From Flemingiibacterium sp045578725 (GTDB taxonomy: Bacteria > Bacillota > Clostridia > Oscillospirales > CAG-272), in assembly GCA_045578725.1 (NCBI GenBank), contig JAZNKS010000016.1, positions 17,963-81,962 of the forward strand: a DNA stretch of 64,000 nt, read 5' to 3'. Numbering within the stretch: position 1 is the first letter of the stretch; the number at the start of each line of letters is the position of its first letter. The translations under genes and the position numbers were made by a program. Below the pieces are notes generated by a model. It did not search any database. It was not told the origin of the DNA and saw only the letters and a list, made by a program, of their open reading frames with translations. Of the stretch, positions 51,441 to 59,736 are shown piece by piece.

Positions 51441-52631
51441 TCAGACCACGCTGACCAGATGCTCGATATTCACCCCGGCATCGGTATCGGCTTCATAATC
51501 CACACCGTCAGCTCCGAAGCCGAACAGCCCGAGAAAATCCTTGGTGTAGGCATCAAAATCGGCATAATCGGCCACGTTTTCCTGAGTCAGCATCGGCCAG
51601 ATATCCTCAATGGTCTTCTGAAGCTCCGGCTCCATCTCCCAGTCATCCATACGCAGATATCCGTTTTCATCCAGCTCGGTGATCGGGCCGTAAAGCTTGT
51701 CCATCATCCGGTGCATCTGCTCAATCACACCCTCATGCGTGCCGCGCTTCTTCATTTCCCGGAACAGAATCGAGATATAGAGCGGTACCACGGGAATCGC
51801 CGCGCTGGACTGGGTGACCAGCGCCTTATTGACCGATACCAGCGAACGGATGCCGTGTTCCTTCGCCATTTCATCGGCGGTCCGCTTCAGATCGGCTTTT
51901 GCCTGTCCGATGCTTCCGTCGGTATAAATCGCGTGGGTCAGCGCGGGGCCGATGTAGCTGTAGGCCACCGTCGTGAACGAATCGGCCAGCAGGCCCTCCC
52001 CTTTCAGACCGCGCACCCAATCCGCCCAATCGCCGCCGCCCATTACCTTGACGGTGGCTTCAATCTCCTCCGGCGCGGCGGGCTCCAGCGAGACCTCGTA
52101 AAGCTGTCCTGTGCGCATATCGACGGTCAGGCCGCCGTAAGGAGCACCGACCGGCTTGAGCACCGAGGATACGGTACTGCCGTCCGGCATCGTGCGCCGG
52201 GGAGCGGCCAGCGAATAAACCAGCAGATCGATCTGCCCGAATTCGCGGCGGATAAGATCAAAAACTTCCTTTTTGCAGGCCTCGGAATAGGCATCACCCA
52301 TGACATGGAAGCTGATGAGTCCGGCGGCGGATGCGTATTTATCGAAGGCGGCGGTATTGTACCAGCCGGCCGATGCCGTGCGGACACCGGATGCCGGCTT
52401 TTCGAAGGCAACGCCGATCGTAGCGGCTCCGCAGCCGAAGGCAGCGGCGATCCGGCTGGCCAGACCGTATCCGGTGGAGCTTCCGATGACCAGCACCTTC
52501 TTTGGCATCCGATCATTCGGCTCCTTTTTATTCTTCATGACATATTGAATCATCCCGCGCACATTTTCATCGCATCCGGTGGGATGCGCCGTGGTACAGA
52601 TGAAACCGCGGGTCTTGGGTTCGATCTTCAT
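51441..52631 (-). CDS. fabV: Enoyl-[acyl-carrier-protein]/trans-2-enoyl-CoA reductase FabV
   Basis: 396 residues, the usual FabV length. The NADH site GSSTGYGLASRIAAAFG and the start RGFICTTAHPTGCDENV are characteristic. The catalytic signature Tyr-x8-Lys is intact as YTDGSIGQAK. FabV reduces the enoyl double bond in fatty acid elongation; related enzymes act on enoyl-CoA. No other fab gene is nearby. First gene of a six-gene operon with promoter 52674-52702. SD GAAAGGA. Confidence 0.95.
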   Translation of the reverse strand: MKIEPKTRGFICTTAHPTGCDENVRGMIQYVMKNKKEPNDRMPKKVLVIGSSTGYGLASRIAAAFGCGAATIGVAFEKPASGVRTASAGWYNTAAFDKYASAAGLISFHVMGDAYSEACKKEVFDLIRREFGQIDLLVYSLAAPRRTMPDGSTVSSVLKPVGAPYGGLTVDMRTGQLYEVSLEPAAPEEIEATVKVMGGGDWADWVRGLKGEGLLADSFTTVAYSYIGPALTHAIYTDGSIGQAKADLKRTADEMAKEHGIRSLVSVNKALVTQSSAAIPVVPLYISILFREMKKRGTHEGVIEQMHRMMDKLYGPITELDENGYLRMDDWEMEPELQKTIEDIWPMLTQENVADYADFDAYTKDFLGLFGFGADGVDYEADTDAGVNIEHLVSVV

Positions 52632-52673
52632 AGCAATATCCTTTCAGCGGCAGTGAAATGAACATACATATTT

Positions 52674-52702
52674 ATTATACTACAACCCGCGCCATCAGAC
52701 AA
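52674..52702 (-). promoter_or_regulatory. Promoter of the fabV operon
   Basis: Minus-strand TTGTCT (52697-52702), 17 bp, TATAAT (52674-52679). Confidence 0.75.
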
Positions 52703-52746
52703 GAGATATTTTGTTAACTTTAATTTACCGGGCAGCCATTTTCCCC

Positions 52747-52775
52747 TTGACAAGGGAGGGCCCGCGCGGTATAAT
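52747..52775 (+). promoter_or_regulatory. Promoter of the shikimate kinase gene
   Basis: TTGACA (52747-52752), 17 bp, TATAAT (52770-52775). Confidence 0.88.
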
Positions 52776-52800
52776 AGTAGCACAACAGGAGGAAGCTGCC

Positions 52801-53307
52801 ATGAAAACCAATATTATTCTCACCGGTATGGCCGGGTGCGGCAAAAGCACCGTGGGTGTTCTGCTTGCCAAGGCCGCCGGCATGGAATTTATCGATACCG
52901 ATCTGATTCTCCAGCGCCGCGCCGGCAAGCGGCTCCAGGCTCTGCTGGACGAGGACGGTCCCGAAGCCTTCCGCCGTGCCGAGGAGGAGGCGGTGCTCAG
53001 CATCCGCGCCGAGCACGCGGTCATCGCCACCGGCGGTTCCGTCATCTATTCAACGGCCGCGATGGACCATCTGAAGCAGGATGGAATCTGTGTCTGGCTG
53101 GATGTGCCCTTTGAGGAAATCCGCCGCCGGATCACCAACATTTCCACCCGCGGGATCCTGCTCGCTCCGGGCCAGAATCTGTGGGATGTCTACCGCGAGC
53201 GGCGGCTTCTGTATGGCGCCCGTTCGGATCGGCGCGTGGATGCCTTTTGTGACGTTGAGGAAGTTGTCGCCGCCGTTCTGAAGTGCTGCTCCGATCTGAT
53301 TCCATAA
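52801..53307 (+). CDS. aroK: Shikimate kinase
   Basis: 168 residues from the ATG at 52801 with SD AGGAGG; the open frame extends upstream through the promoter and is not used there. Walker A is GMAGCGKSTVG, the shikimate-binding acidic pair is DTD, and FRRAEEEAV holds the binding Arg. The usual GGG motif reads TGGSV, one Ser for Gly, as in some clostridial members. It phosphorylates shikimate in aromatic amino acid synthesis. Single gene with its own promoter and terminator; tyrA is at 35123. Confidence 0.85.
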   Translation: MKTNIILTGMAGCGKSTVGVLLAKAAGMEFIDTDLILQRRAGKRLQALLDEDGPEAFRRAEEEAVLSIRAEHAVIATGGSVIYSTAAMDHLKQDGICVWLDVPFEEIRRRITNISTRGILLAPGQNLWDVYRERRLLYGARSDRRVDAFCDVEEVVAAVLKCCSDLIP

Positions 53308-53310
53308 AAA

Positions 53311-53345
53311 GGGGCTGTTGCATCGTAATGCAGCAGCCTCTTTTT
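53311..53345. terminator. Terminator, copy 3 of the repeated hairpin
   Basis: 12-bp stem (53312-53323 with 53328-53339, one G-T pair), CGTA loop, T-run. Almost the same as 8493 and 14502. Confidence 0.85.
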
Positions 53346-53347
53346 GA

Positions 53348-54115
53348 TCAGTCCTGATAGACGGTGGTTTCCTTCCCGCCGATATACTCCAGCGGATCGA
53401 CAAACTGGCCGTCGATCTTCATCTCCAGATGCAGATGCGGCTCCTCCGCAATTTCCACCAGCGAGGTTTCACCGATCACACCTAACAGCTGGCCCATCGA
53501 AACCCGTGTGCCGACCGCAATTCCCTCTGCCAGCTCCTCGGCCAGGTTCATATAGGTGGAGTAAATCGAATCCCCGTGATCGACCGTCACGCACTGCCCC
53601 ATCATCGGATCGGTGTACACGCGCGCGACGGTTCCGCTGGATACCGACAACACCTCACTTCCGATCGGTGCGCAGAAATCCACACCGGTATGGGCGCGGT
53701 AATCGTTCATCGTCAGCGAATAGACCGGAATGTCGATCTCAAAGCCCTTGGCCATGCTTCCCTCCACCGGCATCACATAGTAACGGACCGCACTTGAGGC
53801 GGGAATCTCCGAAGCTTTATCACCGCCCGTGGGCTTGGAAGGCGCCGTGGTTTCCGCCGGCTTTGTTCCCTCCTGCGGCGACTTTGGCGGGGTATCCGTA
53901 TCCGGAGCGGATGCAGAATCGGACGGGCCGGGCTTCTTTTGCGTATCCTCCGTCCGGGATTCCTGTGCGGGGTCGCCGGATGTTTCGTCTGCCGGATCCC
54001 GATGGCGCCGGGATGCCACCGTATAGATCGAAACAAAGACCACGCAGGCCAGCATAGCCGCCAGCAGGACATAGATCAGCGAGTGAAGTGATTGCTGTTT
54101 CTTTTTGTTTTCCAT
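53348..54115 (-). CDS. Membrane-anchored M23 peptidase, SpoIIQ-like
   Basis: 255 residues from the ATG at 54115. One membrane segment near residues 14-37 (LIYVLLAAMLACVVFVSIYT), a Pro/Thr/Lys-rich linker of about 75 residues, then an M23 (LytM) domain with HTGVDFCAPIGSEV, VTVDHGDSIYSTY and HLHLEM. These supply the zinc ligands, so it may be active. Size and topology match SpoIIQ, which helps forespore engulfment; clostridial SpoIIQ usually keeps the zinc site. SD AAAGG is distant. The GerA gene nearby supports a sporulation setting. Confidence 0.8.
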   Translation of the reverse strand: MENKKKQQSLHSLIYVLLAAMLACVVFVSIYTVASRRHRDPADETSGDPAQESRTEDTQKKPGPSDSASAPDTDTPPKSPQEGTKPAETTAPSKPTGGDKASEIPASSAVRYYVMPVEGSMAKGFEIDIPVYSLTMNDYRAHTGVDFCAPIGSEVLSVSSGTVARVYTDPMMGQCVTVDHGDSIYSTYMNLAEELAEGIAVGTRVSMGQLLGVIGETSLVEIAEEPHLHLEMKIDGQFVDPLEYIGGKETTVYQD

Positions 54116-54149
54116 GCAGTATAGTACCAACCTTTCTGTTTATGCGGAT

Positions 54150-54184
54150 AAAAAATCCGCCGGTCAAAGCTATTGTTGACCGGC
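54150..54184 (-). terminator. Terminator of the ABC exporter operon
   Basis: Perfect 9-bp stem (54159-54167 with 54176-54184), 8-nt loop, T-run on the minus strand. Confidence 0.85.
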
Positions 54185-54209
54185 AGAAGGCAGATTATGC
54201 ATTTTTTCG

Positions 54210-55028
54210 TTATTGCAGGTTGACCGCTTTTTTGAGGACACCGAGCGAGGTCAGATAGCAGCCTGCGCACAGAAGCAGCATCATCACGATGTACAGCACC
54301 ACGTTGATCTGGCTGTTGAAGGCCAGGATTCCGAGCGCCTGCGAGCCCTGTGCCATATAGTCGCCCTGGGTCAGGGAAACCACAAACAGATAACCGTTCA
54401 TCACGGTCTGCGACACGGTGTAAACGATCATGTAGCCAAGGAAGGATCCGAGCAGCCGCCGCTTTTTGAAGAGCTGACCGAAGGATACCGCGGCATACAG
54501 CGACAGCAGATTGAAAACGAGCCCGATCAGCGAGATCAGGACAAGTTCGGCGATCATCACCCATCCCGGCACAGCATTGCCGTAGGTGAAGATATTCATC
54601 AGCATCCGCATTCCCTCGCCGATGACGGCAAAGGCATCCTTCATATACGAATTGAAGGCCAGCAGGATGAAAATCGAGAGCATCACCGTCAGTGTGCTGA
54701 TGAGCATCCACGCAAGCCCGACGAGGAGCTTGGACAGAATCAGCGAGGAGCGGCGGACGGGCAGGGTCAGCGTGATATAGCCCTCGGCTCCGTACAGATT
54801 GTCATAGTAGCGCTTGATGAGGATCACCAGCGTGACGGCCGAGGAGGCAACCAGCAGCAAAATATACAGAACCAGCGTGATGGTCATGGGAATCCGGAAG
54901 AAGGGGACCAGCGAGGACAGCTCAACAAACAGCCGGGTGATGCCGGCAAAAGCAAGCAGGCCGAGGCAGATCAGCCCGAGGAAGCCCCGTGTGGCACGCC
55001 ATTCGTGCTTAATCAGTTTTCTTAACAT
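54210..55028 (-). CDS. ABC transporter permease
   Basis: 272 residues with about six membrane segments (FLGLICLGLLAFAGITRLFV, ITLVLYILLLVASSAVTLVI, LLVGLAWMLISTLTVMLSIF and three more). The N-terminus LIKHEWRATRGF is typical of ABC-2-type permeases in Firmicutes. It overlaps the ATPase gene by 7 bases, so the pair forms one exporter. The substrate is unknown; relatives handle antimicrobial peptides or act in stress response. Confidence 0.85.
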   Translation of the reverse strand: MLRKLIKHEWRATRGFLGLICLGLLAFAGITRLFVELSSLVPFFRIPMTITLVLYILLLVASSAVTLVILIKRYYDNLYGAEGYITLTLPVRRSSLILSKLLVGLAWMLISTLTVMLSIFILLAFNSYMKDAFAVIGEGMRMLMNIFTYGNAVPGWVMIAELVLISLIGLVFNLLSLYAAVSFGQLFKKRRLLGSFLGYMIVYTVSQTVMNGYLFVVSLTQGDYMAQGSQALGILAFNSQINVVLYIVMMLLLCAGCYLTSLGVLKKAVNLQ

Positions 55029-55753
55029 CTGTACACCTCCCGGAAGAGCTCATCCACGGTCTTGCCGTGCAGCTCCATCAGCGATTTCACCGATGCGCAG
55101 AGCGCGGCCTTGCCCTCGGACAGGAAGATCACATCGTCCAGCACCCGCTCGATGTCGTAGATCAGATGGGTGGTAATCAGAATGGTTCCGTCCTCGCGGT
55201 AGCAGGTCAGGATGGTATCCAGAATAAAATCCCGTGCGGCCGGATCCACGCCGCCCAGCGGCTCATCCAGCACATAAAGCCGGGCGCGGCGGCTCATGGT
55301 CAGCACCAGCTGAACCTTTTCGCGCGTGCCCTTGGAAAGGGTGCGCATCCGCTGTCCCGGATCGATTCCGAGGCGGCGGATCATTTCGCCCGCCTTGACC
55401 CGATCGAAATCCGTATAAAAATCCGCGAAATAATCGACCAGCTCCGAAACGCGGCGATCCGGCGGCAGGCATTCGCGATCGGGCAGATAGGCCACCATCG
55501 CGGCCGTTTCGGGTGAGGGGGGCTGACCGTCGATCAGAATCTCGCCGGAATTCGGCACCAGCAGACCGTTGATCAGCTTGATAATGGTCGTTTTTCCGCA
55601 GCCGTTGGGGCCGAGGAGGCCGACAATGCCGCCCCGTCCGACCGAAAAGCTGATATTGTCCAGAACCCGACGTGAGCCGTAGCTTTTGACGACCCCCTGA
55701 AATTCCAGCATCGGCGGCACCGCAGAGGCGGGAGCCGTCATGATTTCGTTCAT
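55022..55753 (-). CDS. ABC transporter ATP-binding protein
   Basis: 243 residues. Walker A GPNGCGKTT, signature LSKGTREKVQL, Walker B LYVLDEPLGGVD and switch His in TTHLIYDIERV are all intact. The N-terminal 12 residues precede the conserved start. Subgroup resembles the YtrB/BcrA type of Firmicutes exporters. SD AGGAAGG. There is no GntR regulator in front of it, as YtrA would be; the preceding gene is an unrelated small protein. Confidence 0.92.
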   Translation of the reverse strand: MNEIMTAPASAVPPMLEFQGVVKSYGSRRVLDNISFSVGRGGIVGLLGPNGCGKTTIIKLINGLLVPNSGEILIDGQPPSPETAAMVAYLPDRECLPPDRRVSELVDYFADFYTDFDRVKAGEMIRRLGIDPGQRMRTLSKGTREKVQLVLTMSRRARLYVLDEPLGGVDPAARDFILDTILTCYREDGTILITTHLIYDIERVLDDVIFLSEGKAALCASVKSLMELHGKTVDELFREVYRC

Positions 55754-55818
55754 ATGTTTTTTCCTTCCTGATTAAGGTCAAAGGGAAGGCATCGCAGCGG
55801 CGACACCTTCCCCCGGAA

Positions 55819-56145
55819 TTACGATATAGCCTGCAGCTTGGTCAGATTGGCGTGCTGATTCAGCCCGCCGGTGAGCGTGGCCGAGAAGCGCGGGGAGATC
55901 AGTCCGATCCGGATCTTCCCGTTTTTGAGGCGCTCGACCCCTTCCACATTGTAGCGGATTCCCCCGCAGAGAATCTGGATGTATGTAGTCTTGTTGAACA
56001 TACTCTTGCTGGCGCGGAGCTTTTTGATCAGCTCATCGCTCAGAATCAGATTGTCGACATCGATAATTTCAGCCGAAATCCGGCTCGGGCGCTTGGTCAT
56101 CTCCGAAATGGTCAGAACGTTGTGCGGTACAGTCGTTTTCATCAT
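55819..56145 (-). CDS. Small conserved protein, unknown function
   Basis: 108 residues from the first of two adjacent ATGs at 56145 (SD AAAGG). No signal peptide or membrane segment. Contains ISEMTKRPSRISAEIIDVDN, a basic helix region and a Gly-rich end. I do not recognise the family. The promoter at 56282-56310 leaves a leader of about 130 nt with a GC-rich hairpin near 56245. A weak imperfect hairpin (55781-55811) separates it from the ABC operon. Confidence 0.65.
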   Translation of the reverse strand: MMKTTVPHNVLTISEMTKRPSRISAEIIDVDNLILSDELIKKLRASKSMFNKTTYIQILCGGIRYNVEGVERLKNGKIRIGLISPRFSATLTGGLNQHANLTKLQAIS

Positions 56146-56281
56146 CAAATCAACCTTTCCTGGCAGTTTGGCACATTTCACGCCTTGAAGATGTCAATTC
56201 CGGTGCTGTCGGCGCGAACGTCGAAAGAATTCCGTATCAGCCCGCAAAGCGGCGGGTTAATTCGCTCCACGGTACGCTTCT

Positions 56282-56310
56282 ATTATATCACATTTCATTC
56301 CATCTGTCAA
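56282..56310 (-). promoter_or_regulatory. Promoter of the 108-residue protein gene
   Basis: Minus-strand TTGACA (56305-56310), 17 bp, TATAAT (56282-56287). The long leader could hold a control element. Confidence 0.85.
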
Positions 56311-56385
56311 CCGTGTCGGGAATAATTCACATTCTGCCAACACAAATGGGTAAATTGCTTCACATTTTCCGCCATGATCGGTCAC

Positions 56386-56418
56386 AAAAAGAGATGCCGA
56401 GGCAAAAATCGGCATCTC
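56386..56418 (-). terminator. Terminator of the lipoprotein gene at 56427
   Basis: 10-bp stem (56391-56400 with 56409-56418), 8-nt loop, T-run on the minus strand. Confidence 0.85.
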
Positions 56419-56426
56419 TTCTGTGA

Positions 56427-57113
56427 TTATTCAATTCCGGTCTGGGTGAAGTGGATGACCTTCTGCGACTCACCGCCCGATGTCAGCGTATAGGTGAACT
56501 CATCGACAACGGTGCGTGCATAGCCCTCGGTATCCAGATAGTAATTGTAGACCACGCTGACACAGTCATAAACCGAGCCATCCTCCAGCGTTTTGTCGAA
56601 CTGATCGGCGTATTCGCCGTACATGGTAAAGGTATAGAGAGTCAGATCCTTGATAGGCGTTTCAATAATCTCCATATTCTCGACCTGCTCGGCAGTAAAG
56701 CCGACCTTAAATGCCGCAAAAATATCGGGAGGCGTCATTTCGTCATTGGAAATCACCTTGCCCTTATATTCCTGGAGCAGCCGGTCGCGCTCCTGGAGCA
56801 CCATGTAGGTATAGGATTCTTCGGTTTCGGTCAGCGTGACGGTCGATGTAAGGTCATACTCCAGCACATCGCTGCGCGCATATTTGATATATGTTTCGGT
56901 GGTGCTGCTGACGGTATGCGGCTCAATATCCTTCTCGGCCTTCATGGTTTCGTAGACCATAATCTCGCCAAGCTCGATGCCGCGCGCCTTTTCGATCGCT
57001 GCGTTTATCCGCTGCAGATTCTCCTCGATTTGCTTTGCATTGCGGCAGCCGCCGAGTACCCCTGCAAGAAGAAGGGCCGCCGTGAGAAGCGCAATGATTC
57101 TGATTGCTTTCAT
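56427..57113 (-). CDS. Lipoprotein of unknown function
   Basis: 228 residues. Signal peptide with lipobox VLGGC (Cys23). The mature part starts with a charged helix (QIEENLQRINAAIEKARGIE) and continues as a beta-rich domain with repeated Thr/Tyr/Glu strands (STTETYIKYARSD, TETEESYTYMVL, SVYDCVSVVYNYYLD). The shape is reminiscent of small outer-face lipoproteins of the LppX/DUF6612 kind, but I cannot assign it. SD TTGGAG. Own terminator; no clear promoter seen. Confidence 0.75.
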   Translation of the reverse strand: MKAIRIIALLTAALLLAGVLGGCRNAKQIEENLQRINAAIEKARGIELGEIMVYETMKAEKDIEPHTVSSTTETYIKYARSDVLEYDLTSTVTLTETEESYTYMVLQERDRLLQEYKGKVISNDEMTPPDIFAAFKVGFTAEQVENMEIIETPIKDLTLYTFTMYGEYADQFDKTLEDGSVYDCVSVVYNYYLDTEGYARTVVDEFTYTLTSGGESQKVIHFTQTGIE

Positions 57114-57167
57114 TTTTTACTCCAAGTTCGGATGGTTCCGGTATTTTCGGCAGGATCCGCCAACGCC

Positions 57168-57193
57168 AAAAATGCACTTTATCCAAGTGCATT
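57168..57193 (-). terminator. Terminator of the P-loop gene at 57220
   Basis: 9-bp stem (57171-57179 with 57185-57193), T-run on the minus strand. Confidence 0.8.
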
Positions 57194-57219
57194 TCTGACA
57201 TTGAACTTTTTTGTAGGGA

Positions 57220-57627
57220 TTACAGATACTTCTTGATGGTATCGCTGGCTTCCTCAGTGGGCATCGAGAGGGTCATCGTGCAGCTCAGAGAGTACTTCTC
57301 TGCCAGCACAGCAATCTCTTCTGCCAGCTTGTCAAAGCTTGCCGTATCGTTGTTGCAGATCTTGAGAGCCGAATCAATATAGAGATCGGTGACATCGTGG
57401 TTGGATGCGATGATGCCGGCGACAAAGCCGAAGAGGGACTGTGCATCGCAGATGCCGTACTGATCGGTATCAATCAGGCGTGCAGTGTGCTTAATGTCGT
57501 AGGTCAGCTTGGTGCCCTTTTCAATGCAGACAACGGAGCCCTTGGACTCTGCCGAAGCGGTGTTTACCATTTCGATGAGCTGCTTGGTCTTACCCGTACC
57601 CTTGACGCCGATGATTAACTTTAACAT
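57220..57627 (-). CDS. Small P-loop ATP-binding protein, conserved in Clostridia
   Basis: 135 residues. Starts with a Walker A motif, LIIGVKGTGKTKQLIEMVN (GVKGTGKT), then SVVCIEKGTKLTYDIK, RLIDTDQYGI and a Walker-B-like stretch DLYIDSALKI. I recall near-identical short proteins across Clostridia, often labelled as ATP-binding or PilT-like without evidence. No partner gene is seen. SD AGGAGG and promoter 57682-57710. Function unknown. Confidence 0.8.
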   Translation of the reverse strand: MLKLIIGVKGTGKTKQLIEMVNTASAESKGSVVCIEKGTKLTYDIKHTARLIDTDQYGICDAQSLFGFVAGIIASNHDVTDLYIDSALKICNNDTASFDKLAEEIAVLAEKYSLSCTMTLSMPTEEASDTIKKYL

Positions 57628-57681
57628 AATTGATCCTCCTGTGTGTGTTGTAGACTTGACCTGTGGTTTCCGTCTGTCTAT

Positions 57682-57710
57682 ATTTTACACTAAATTGCGG
57701 AAAAAAGCAA
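57682..57710 (-). promoter_or_regulatory. Promoter of the P-loop gene
   Basis: Minus-strand TTGCTT (57705-57710), 17 bp, TAAAAT (57682-57687). Confidence 0.65.
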
Positions 57711-57739
57711 GGGGTTTCCCGCAGATTTTATGATCCGGA

Positions 57740-57792
57740 GAAAAGTTTTAACATCTTGTACAAATCTGAAGCCCCGATCTGTACATATGTTA
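57740..57792 (-). terminator. Probable terminator of pgi
   Basis: Imperfect hairpin with arms TAACAT and ATGTTA plus an inner TACA/TGTA pair, followed on the minus strand by a short T-run. Confidence 0.45.
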
Positions 57793-57819
57793 CAAAGAAT
57801 ACGTTGTGTCCGGACCCGA

Positions 57820-59160
57820 TTACTTGCCCATGCGGGCTTCCAGAGCTGCCTTTTCGGCCTCATAGCCCGGCTTGCCCAGCAGAGCGTACATATTTTTCTT
57901 GTATGCTTCAACGCCGGGCTGGTTGAAGGGATTGACACCCAGGGTGTAGCCCGAGTATGCGCAGGCCAGCTCGAAGAAGTATACCAGCCAGCCGAAGGAA
58001 TACTCACTGCGGTCGGCAAGCTCCAGAACAATGTTCGGAACACCGCCGTCCACATGAGCCAGCAGAGTGGCATTCATAGCGGCCTGATTGACCGCATGAA
58101 GCTCCTCACCGGAGAGGAAGTTCAGGCCGTCGATGTTGGCCGGGTCATGGGGGATAACAACGGTATCGTTGGACTTTTCGATATTGATAACGGTTTCGAA
58201 CAGATTGCGGCGGCCCTCCTGGACATACTGGCCAAGGGAGTGCAGGTCGGTGGAGTTGATGACGGATGCCGGGAAGATACCCATATTGTCCTTGCCCTCG
58301 GACTCGCCGTAGAGCTGCTTCCACCACTCATTCATCATGAGCATGGCGTTCTCGTAGGAAACGAGGATTTCGGTGGTCTTGCCCTTGCGGTACATCAGAT
58401 TGCGCAGAGCGGCATACTTGGCGGCATCGTTGGCATCGATATCGTCGGAGGCATACGCCAGACGGGCATCGGCCGCGCCCTTCATCATGGCATCGATATC
58501 GCAGCCGGCAGCGGCGATGGGCAGCAGACCGACAGCGGTGAGAACGGAATAACGGCCGCCGACATCATCCGGAACCACGAAGGTTTCGTAGCCCTTATCG
58601 GTTGCAAAGGACTTGAGGGTGCCGCGCGCCTTGTCGGTGGTAACGAAGATGCGCTCGCGTGCGCCGTCCTCGCCGTACTTCTTTTCCAGAAGCTCGCGGA
58701 AGATGCGGAAGGCAACAGCCGGCTCGGTGGTGGTACCGGACTTGGAGATGACATTTACACATACATCCTTGCCCTCGCACAGCTCAAGCAGCTCGGCCAG
58801 AGCGGAGGAGCAGATGTTGTTGCCGGCGAAGTAAACGGAGGGAGTGTCCTTCTTCTTCTCGTTGTACATGGGGGACTTTACGAACTCGATGGCCGCGCGT
58901 GCACCGAGGTAGGAGCCGCCGATACCGATGACGACAAGAATGTCGCAGGTCTTCTGAATCTTTTCGGCCGCGATCTTGATGCGTGCGAATTCTTCCTTAT
59001 CATAATCGACGGGAAGATCCACCCAGCCGAGAAAGTCCTTTCCCAGACCGTCGCGGTTCTTTATCTGCGCGCCGGCCATTTTGATAGCGGGAGCGATGCC
59101 GGCCAGATCCTCGGATGCGAGGAAGCCGGTGATATATTTGTCGTTGAGTTTGAGTGCCAT
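57820..59160 (-). CDS. pgi: Glucose-6-phosphate isomerase
   Basis: 446 residues, the short Firmicutes form. Motifs: VVIGIGGSYLGARAAIEFV, ISKSGTTTEPAVAFRIF, FVVPDDVGGRYSVLTAVGLL and the late NPFNQPGVEAYK, all hallmarks of PGI with its sugar-isomerase folds. It interconverts glucose-6-phosphate and fructose-6-phosphate in the cytoplasm. SD AAGGAG; its own promoter (59198-59226). Not part of an operon. Confidence 0.97.
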   Translation of the reverse strand: MALKLNDKYITGFLASEDLAGIAPAIKMAGAQIKNRDGLGKDFLGWVDLPVDYDKEEFARIKIAAEKIQKTCDILVVIGIGGSYLGARAAIEFVKSPMYNEKKKDTPSVYFAGNNICSSALAELLELCEGKDVCVNVISKSGTTTEPAVAFRIFRELLEKKYGEDGARERIFVTTDKARGTLKSFATDKGYETFVVPDDVGGRYSVLTAVGLLPIAAAGCDIDAMMKGAADARLAYASDDIDANDAAKYAALRNLMYRKGKTTEILVSYENAMLMMNEWWKQLYGESEGKDNMGIFPASVINSTDLHSLGQYVQEGRRNLFETVINIEKSNDTVVIPHDPANIDGLNFLSGEELHAVNQAAMNATLLAHVDGGVPNIVLELADRSEYSFGWLVYFFELACAYSGYTLGVNPFNQPGVEAYKKNMYALLGKPGYEAEKAALEARMGK

Positions 59161-59197
59161 AGCAGAATTCTCCTTCGGATTTCAAAAGTATACATAT

Positions 59198-59226
59198 ATC
59201 TTACTACAAAATTGCATTTTTTTCAA
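59198..59226 (-). promoter_or_regulatory. Promoter of pgi
   Basis: Minus-strand TTGAAA (59221-59226), 17 bp, TAAGAT (59198-59203). Confidence 0.65.
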
Positions 59227-59338
59227 GCGGTATCCGACATTTTTCCCGCATTGCCGGGAGAAATTCCGCCGGGCTACCCTACCGTTTTTTATGCCATTTT
59301 CACAAAAGCCGCCCCACCAGCATCAATCGAGGGAACAC

Positions 59339-59368
59339 TTTTTGAAAAAAGAAAAGTTTTTTCAAAAA
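59339..59368. repeat. AT-rich perfect inverted repeat
   Basis: 12-bp arms (59339-59350 with 59357-59368), 6-nt loop. It lies in the gene-free gap between pgi and rpmB (59161-59481), which otherwise holds only the two promoters. It may act as a terminator or protect the rpmB region from readthrough. Confidence 0.55.
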
Positions 59369-59383
59369 CTTTCGCCAACCCTC

Positions 59384-59412
59384 TTGCAATTTACAATCGT
59401 TTGTGATATAAT
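59384..59412 (+). promoter_or_regulatory. Promoter of rpmB
   Basis: TTGCAA (59384-59389), 17 bp, TATAAT (59407-59412). Confidence 0.8.
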
Positions 59413-59481
59413 ATCTGTTGTTAGTTATGAAATAATGCCGTGCGTCCAAGAACGCGCGGTTGATTCAGGAGGAATGAAATC

Positions 59482-59670
59482 ATGGCAAAGTGTGCAATCT
59501 GCGGCAAGGCTGTTGTTTTCGGTCAGGCTGTTTCCCATTCTCACCGCAAGACCAACAGAACCTGGAAGCCCAACATCCGGCGCGTGAAGGCAATTGTTGA
59601 CGGTACCCCCAAGACTGTCAATGTATGCTCCCGCTGCCTGCGCTCCGGCAAGGTTACCCGCGCCGTCTGA
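59482..59670 (+). CDS. rpmB: Ribosomal protein bL28
   Basis: 62 residues. Typical bL28 sequence with GQAVSHSHRKTNRTWKPNI and two cysteine pairs, CAIC near the start and CSRC near the end, so it is the zinc-binding (C+) form that depends on zinc supply. SD AGGAGG. Single gene with promoter and a strong terminator. Confidence 0.98.
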   Translation: MAKCAICGKAVVFGQAVSHSHRKTNRTWKPNIRRVKAIVDGTPKTVNVCSRCLRSGKVTRAV

Positions 59671-59688
59671 GTAAAGTCAAACCAAAAG

Positions 59689-59717
59689 CAAGCCTGCAGA
59701 TCTGCAGGCTTGTTTTT
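59689..59717 (+). terminator. Terminator of rpmB
   Basis: Perfect palindrome of 24 bp (59689-59712) followed by a T-run. Confidence 0.85.
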
Positions 59718-59736
59718 CTTTCATCGGAGGAATATC

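Noticed and set aside
54116..54200. Sigma-F-like promoter before the SpoIIQ-like gene (GCATA and GGTCAACAAT)
   Set aside because: The spacer is 14 bp, shorter than expected, and the second element lies inside the ABC operon terminator stem.
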